A stretch of 7,658 bases of DNA, from assembly GCA_030622295.1 (NCBI GenBank), contig JAUXGI010000043.1, positions 1-7,658 on the forward strand, in the 5' to 3' direction. The notes beneath the pieces were generated by a model. The model was given only the letters and a program-made list of their open reading frames with translations. It did no database searches and was not told where the DNA came from. Source of the stretch: Planctomycetota bacterium. GTDB taxonomy: Bacteria > Planctomycetota > B129-G9. Positions 4,720-7,658 of this stretch are shown one piece after another. Positions within the stretch are counted from its first letter, which is position 1; each line of letters begins with the position of its first letter. The translations under genes and the position numbers were made by a program.

Positions 4720-5192
4720 TTCCTTCCTCCCAGAATCGCGTCGATTCGCATGAGCATTTCGGCAACGTCCTGTGCGGAAACGTGCTCCCGGTTCAGGTAT
4801 TCCCCCAGCACGTTGTTGAGGGCGACGGCGTTGTCGAGGTCCTTCAAAGCGCTCTTCAGTTTCTCGAAATGCATCCGGATGGATTCCTGCTCTCGCTGCC
4901 TCGCTGCGCCGGCAAGGGCTATCTCCTTCTTGACCTCGGCCAGCGGGGCCTTGCCGTCCGCGTCGGCCAATGCGGCCAGGCGCGCCTCAAACTCCCGGTC
5001 TATCTGCTCAAGCAGCGCGGTCTCAAGGTCCGCCAGCGCCGCCTCGCCGAATTCGGCCAGGTTTTCGCGGGCGGTCACAAGCGAGTCATGCTGTTTCTCC
5101 TGCGCTATCTTCACGGCTGCCGGCGGCGCAGACACGCAACCCGTCGCCACCAATGCAATCGATATGAAAGCCGTTGTGATTTGCCTTCTCAT
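4716..5192 (-). CDS. Helical lipoprotein, 158 aa
   Basis: The N-terminus is a lipoprotein signal peptide: MRRQ, a hydrophobic core ITTAFISIALVA, then ATGC with the lipidated Cys at residue 19. The -3 residue is Ala, an acceptable but less common lipobox. The mature part is almost entirely helical and charged, with likely coiled coil from about 40 to 125 (AEFGEAALADLETALLEQID, LAEVKKEIALAG, HFEKLKSALKDLDNAVALNN). It should sit on the periplasmic face of the inner or outer membrane. Within a phage-like operon that also encodes a membrane-anchored coiled-coil protein, it could be the outer-membrane partner (o-spanin-like) of a spanin pair, though it is longer than the classical Rz1. The start follows TAGGAG, where the stop of the preceding gene overlaps the ribosome binding site. 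Confidence 0.8.
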   Translation of the reverse strand: MRRQITTAFISIALVATGCVSAPPAAVKIAQEKQHDSLVTARENLAEFGEAALADLETALLEQIDREFEARLAALADADGKAPLAEVKKEIALAGAARQREQESIRMHFEKLKSALKDLDNAVALNNVLGEYLNREHVSAQDVAEMLMRIDAILGGRK

Positions 5193-5201
5193 GATTGTCT
5201 C

Positions 5202-5498
5202 CTATTCCTCAATGGTTCCGGAGGGCAGGAAGTTCTCGCTCTGCATGTACTCGAGCAGGGCGCGGACTATCGTCCCGGTCCCGGAGATTATCTGCTCCGC
5301 TGCAGGCGGGATGATGGTCACGGTGAACGTTCGATTTCCCACAAATGCACCGTTTGCCCGCGTACCCTGCTCTACGGTCGTGCGCACGACCGGCGGTGTC
5401 AGCCCGGGTATTACGGGATCGTCCGCGAGGTACACGGTGAAACTTCTTACCCTCGCCCTGTCTACGGTGATGGTCTTTGGATTGTCAAATGTAAGCAT
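5202..5498 (-). CDS. Hypothetical protein, 98 aa, in phage-like operon
   Basis: The start at 5498 (MLTFDNPKTI) is fixed by AGGAGG just inside the end of the large upstream gene and a 1-nt gap after that gene's TAA. A longer in-frame reading up to 5690 is a shadow of the large gene. The first two thirds look beta-rich (ITVDRARVRSFTVYLADD, NRTFTVTIIPP). The last third is a helix (AEQIISGTGTIVRALLEYMQ) and a short tail. No family is recognised. Its tight coupling to the tail-like protein suggests a small virion component or assembly partner. Confidence 0.78.
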   Translation of the reverse strand: MLTFDNPKTITVDRARVRSFTVYLADDPVIPGLTPPVVRTTVEQGTRANGAFVGNRTFTVTIIPPAAEQIISGTGTIVRALLEYMQSENFLPSGTIEE

Positions 5499-5499
5499 G

Positions 5500-7658
5500 T
5501 TATTCCTCCTGGGTTCTGTCGGGGTCGATGAATATCTTGAACCGCACGTATTCCGCCAAGCCCCACAGGCCTTCGGTTTCCGATGGAGGCGAGGTATCGT
5601 GGTTGACGTCCCAGGGGCTCCGGGCGACCTCGACATACGTGAGCGTCTTCCTGACCCACGTTGCGCCGAAGTCCGGCGAGTAGCCTCCAAGAGAGTGGTA
5701 ATTGAACGAATAGCCCATCCGCGATATCAGCCCCTCTTCCTCGCCTTCTGGCATGCCGAGCATGCAGAGACGCCCCGGGGCCGATTTCATCTCACCGTAG
5801 ACCTTGATTCTATTGACATCCTCGACACCGCCCGGAACATAGCCGGTCGGCCTGCGCGGGTCTATCGCCTGCGAGGAATGATATGCGGGATCCCCTTCCG
5901 TGGGGTCGAGGTTCGGCACCGTGCCGTAATAGAATCTCGTGAGGATGGGCAGTACGAACCCCAGCCCCCAGTTGTCCTCGAGGCGATGCCAGTTGCCCGG
6001 ATTGTGTTCGTAGAATTCCGTCGTTTCGATGTCCAGAAAAGAGCCGTGCAGCCAGCCTCTCAGCGCGTAGCCGGAGTGGTTGCAGTACCGCATGTCGAGC
6101 AGTTTGCCGACGTTCGAGATGATGTGTTGATGCGTGCCGTAGGCGACACTCGTTACCTCGCCAAAGGAGTAATCCTCGTGAGTGGAGGCGTCCTTTACGG
6201 CTTCGTCGCGGCTGTCCTTTACTATGATGACGCCGGAATGGTGCGAGTTGATGACCTCCAGTGATTGATATTCCATGCTTGACGGATCATCGGAGGATGA
6301 ATCCCCGCGCATTCCGGCGCCCTGCAAGTTCGTTTCCCTGGCTGCCTCCAGTGCGAGCCTGTTTTCTGCGGGCAGTGTGGAAAGCCGCGCCAGAGGCCCC
6401 TGCTCCAGGTAACAGGCGGCGGCGGCAGGCGGCGTGAAATCGCAGTAGCGCAGCCGCGTTACAATGGTGTCGCCCGCTTCCCACTCCACGAACTCGATGT
6501 TGCCGTTCGGATTAATCGGTTGAGCGCCGGCATACTCGAGGTTCAGATTGTTTTCCTTTTCCTGCACATTCAGGAAGATGTCGGCTATCGCATCGGCGAC
6601 GGTGTCCAGTTCCTCCCTGTTCCGGTCCACACCGCCAATCCTTCTCAGTGTAAGGTCGCTGCGCTTCACCGGCAGAACCAGCGCATTATCCACGGGGGGC
6701 GGGTTTGCCTGGTCACTCTTGAGGTAGTAGTAGAAATCCTCATCCCCGTCCGACTTCAGTTCGCAGGCGAAAGTCAGTTGCACCGACTCTGGAACGGAGA
6801 TTAGTTTGGTCTGGCTGAGTATCGTTACGTCCGGATTGAGCAACGTGCCGACGCGCTTGCCGAAGATGACCAGACCTCGGCGGTGACGTATGCGGCATGA
6901 GACCTTTGGCGGCTGCAAACTGTCCAGGTTGTTGAAGCCGCTCTCCTGGTCCTTCTCATAGTATTTCGCCTGAACGTACGGCAGCCTGCGCAGGCCGCTG
7001 GAGTCCAGGGTGTTGATGGTCTTCAGTATCGGCAGCAGGCCGAAGTTGTCGCGGTTGGCATCGTCGGGGTACAGGCCCGTGTCGGGGATACGGAAGTACT
7101 TGAATACGCTCTTCTCCGCCAGGGCCTGCGCCTGCTCCGCGGTGTAGCCCGCGCCTCCCGTTATGTTGGAAAACGGTTTCGACAGGAGCGCCGACTTGCC
7201 GAAACCCGTGCCGTCATCGGGGTCAGCCGGATTTGGAACGTATGCAAGGTTCTCCAGTCTCCGCGCCTCGCCGTCGACGTCAATCCCCACGGGCTCGAGG
7301 GCGACGTCAATCTCATTCTGGATGCGGTTGCCGATGACTTTGACGTAATCGGGCTTGTCGTGAAAGGTCGCCCCGGCTCCCTCGTTCATTTTGTACCGGT
7401 CTCCGACCACCGGCCAGAGATCGGAGCCCAGATGCACAACCTCCACCTTGTAGTCCGTTGCCTTCAGCGCGCCGGCGTAGTTCACCTCCTCGCAAATCTC
7501 CTGAAGCGCGGCCGCCGGGTTCGCGTTCTCCCAGGCCTTGTTGAGGGGGATGTATGACGTGGTGGGAATGGGGATGAGTGGGACGCTTGTCTCGCCCATC
7601 GCGGCCAGCAGGATGCGCGCGATGTCGTCGAAGGTATACGGGCTGCCGCCGTCAATCG
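5500..7658 (-). CDS. Phage tail/baseplate-like structural protein, C-terminal 718 aa (cut by window edge)
   Basis: The frame is open to the window edge; the ATG at 7599 is internal, because upstream codons continue as IDGGSPYTFDDIARILLAAM. The visible 718 residues lack a signal peptide, membrane segments or an enzyme motif. The opening (YTFDDIARILLAAMGE), the segment NPAAALQEICEEVNYAGALK...VEVVHLG (46-76) and the strand-rich VKVIGNRIQNEIDVALEPVGIDVDGE (105-130) resemble tail-associated baseplate or hub-type proteins of uncultured phages. This is recognition by pattern and not a motif match. The middle and C-terminal parts are strand-rich with many aromatic residues (YYYLKSD, MRYCNHSGYALRGWLHGSF). 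The gene ends one base before the next start. Alternatives are a large particle protein of a gene-transfer agent or another injection device. Confidence 0.6.
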   Translation of the reverse strand, partial: IDGGSPYTFDDIARILLAAMGETSVPLIPIPTTSYIPLNKAWENANPAAALQEICEEVNYAGALKATDYKVEVVHLGSDLWPVVGDRYKMNEGAGATFHDKPDYVKVIGNRIQNEIDVALEPVGIDVDGEARRLENLAYVPNPADPDDGTGFGKSALLSKPFSNITGGAGYTAEQAQALAEKSVFKYFRIPDTGLYPDDANRDNFGLLPILKTINTLDSSGLRRLPYVQAKYYEKDQESGFNNLDSLQPPKVSCRIRHRRGLVIFGKRVGTLLNPDVTILSQTKLISVPESVQLTFACELKSDGDEDFYYYLKSDQANPPPVDNALVLPVKRSDLTLRRIGGVDRNREELDTVADAIADIFLNVQEKENNLNLEYAGAQPINPNGNIEFVEWEAGDTIVTRLRYCDFTPPAAAACYLEQGPLARLSTLPAENRLALEAARETNLQGAGMRGDSSSDDPSSMEYQSLEVINSHHSGVIIVKDSRDEAVKDASTHEDYSFGEVTSVAYGTHQHIISNVGKLLDMRYCNHSGYALRGWLHGSFLDIETTEFYEHNPGNWHRLEDNWGLGFVLPILTRFYYGTVPNLDPTEGDPAYHSSQAIDPRRPTGYVPGGVEDVNRIKVYGEMKSAPGRLCMLGMPEGEEEGLISRMGYSFNYHSLGGYSPDFGATWVRKTLTYVEVARSPWDVNHDTSPPSETEGLWGLAEYVRFKIFIDPDRTQEE

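Noticed and set aside
5202..5690. Longer reading of the 98-aa gene from an ATG at 5690
   Set aside because: It would overlap the large gene by nearly 200 bp. AGGAGG directly upstream of 5498 decides for the short form.
4696..6264. Long plus-strand open frame (522 codons) opposite the phage-like genes
   Set aside because: It runs antisense to four tightly packed minus-strand genes that have ribosome binding sites and coupling. Its translation is rich in Ser, Arg and Ala with no domain, typical of an antisense shadow in GC-rich DNA.

Overview
The window reads as bacterial chromosome in which a phage-like gene cluster abuts ordinary housekeeping genes. Almost everything is encoded on the minus strand, so transcription runs from right to left. 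A lipoprotein signal peptide suggests a diderm. The amidophosphoribosyltransferase is of the iron-sulphur (Bacillus-like) type. GC-rich coding DNA combined with repeat-laden intergenic DNA would suit an uncultured environmental lineage such as the PVC group or Hydrogenedentota, but the lineage is a guess.

Right half (7658 to 3855): six tightly packed genes. The first is a large protein, cut by the window edge, that resembles a phage tail/baseplate protein. It is followed by a 98-residue protein, a 158-residue helical lipoprotein, a 91-residue helical protein, a 73-residue membrane protein with holin-like features, and a 120-residue protein with an N-terminal membrane anchor and a coiled coil. 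Three adjacent pairs are linked by ATGA overlaps or a 1-nt gap. The other two gaps are 8-9 nt, with the ribosome binding site touching the upstream stop. The set therefore looks like one translationally coupled operon. It ends at a strong hairpin with a T-tract (3788-3835). The membrane/lipoprotein/coiled-coil set at the 3' end is what a phage lysis or envelope module looks like, but no endolysin is visible.

Junction (3855 to 3287): about 570 bases without a convincing gene but full of repeats. The most notable is a 192-bp element (3417-3608) with 24-bp terminal inverted repeats and a perfect 9-bp flanking direct repeat. This is the signature of a transposed non-autonomous element (MITE). It carries a nested hairpin built around GACTGTCCCC. 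A six-copy GTCTTCG heptamer array and the terminator hairpin complete the junction. A very small possible membrane peptide lies between the array and the terminator.

Left half (3286 to 1): a membrane-anchored PH-domain protein with its own good promoter; a small winged-helix protein with a consensus promoter whose spacer is filled by a perfect palindrome; purF, for the first step of purine synthesis; and then, in DNA of clearly lower GC, two overlapping small genes of unknown function, the second cut by the window edge. No tRNA, rRNA or CRISPR array was seen.
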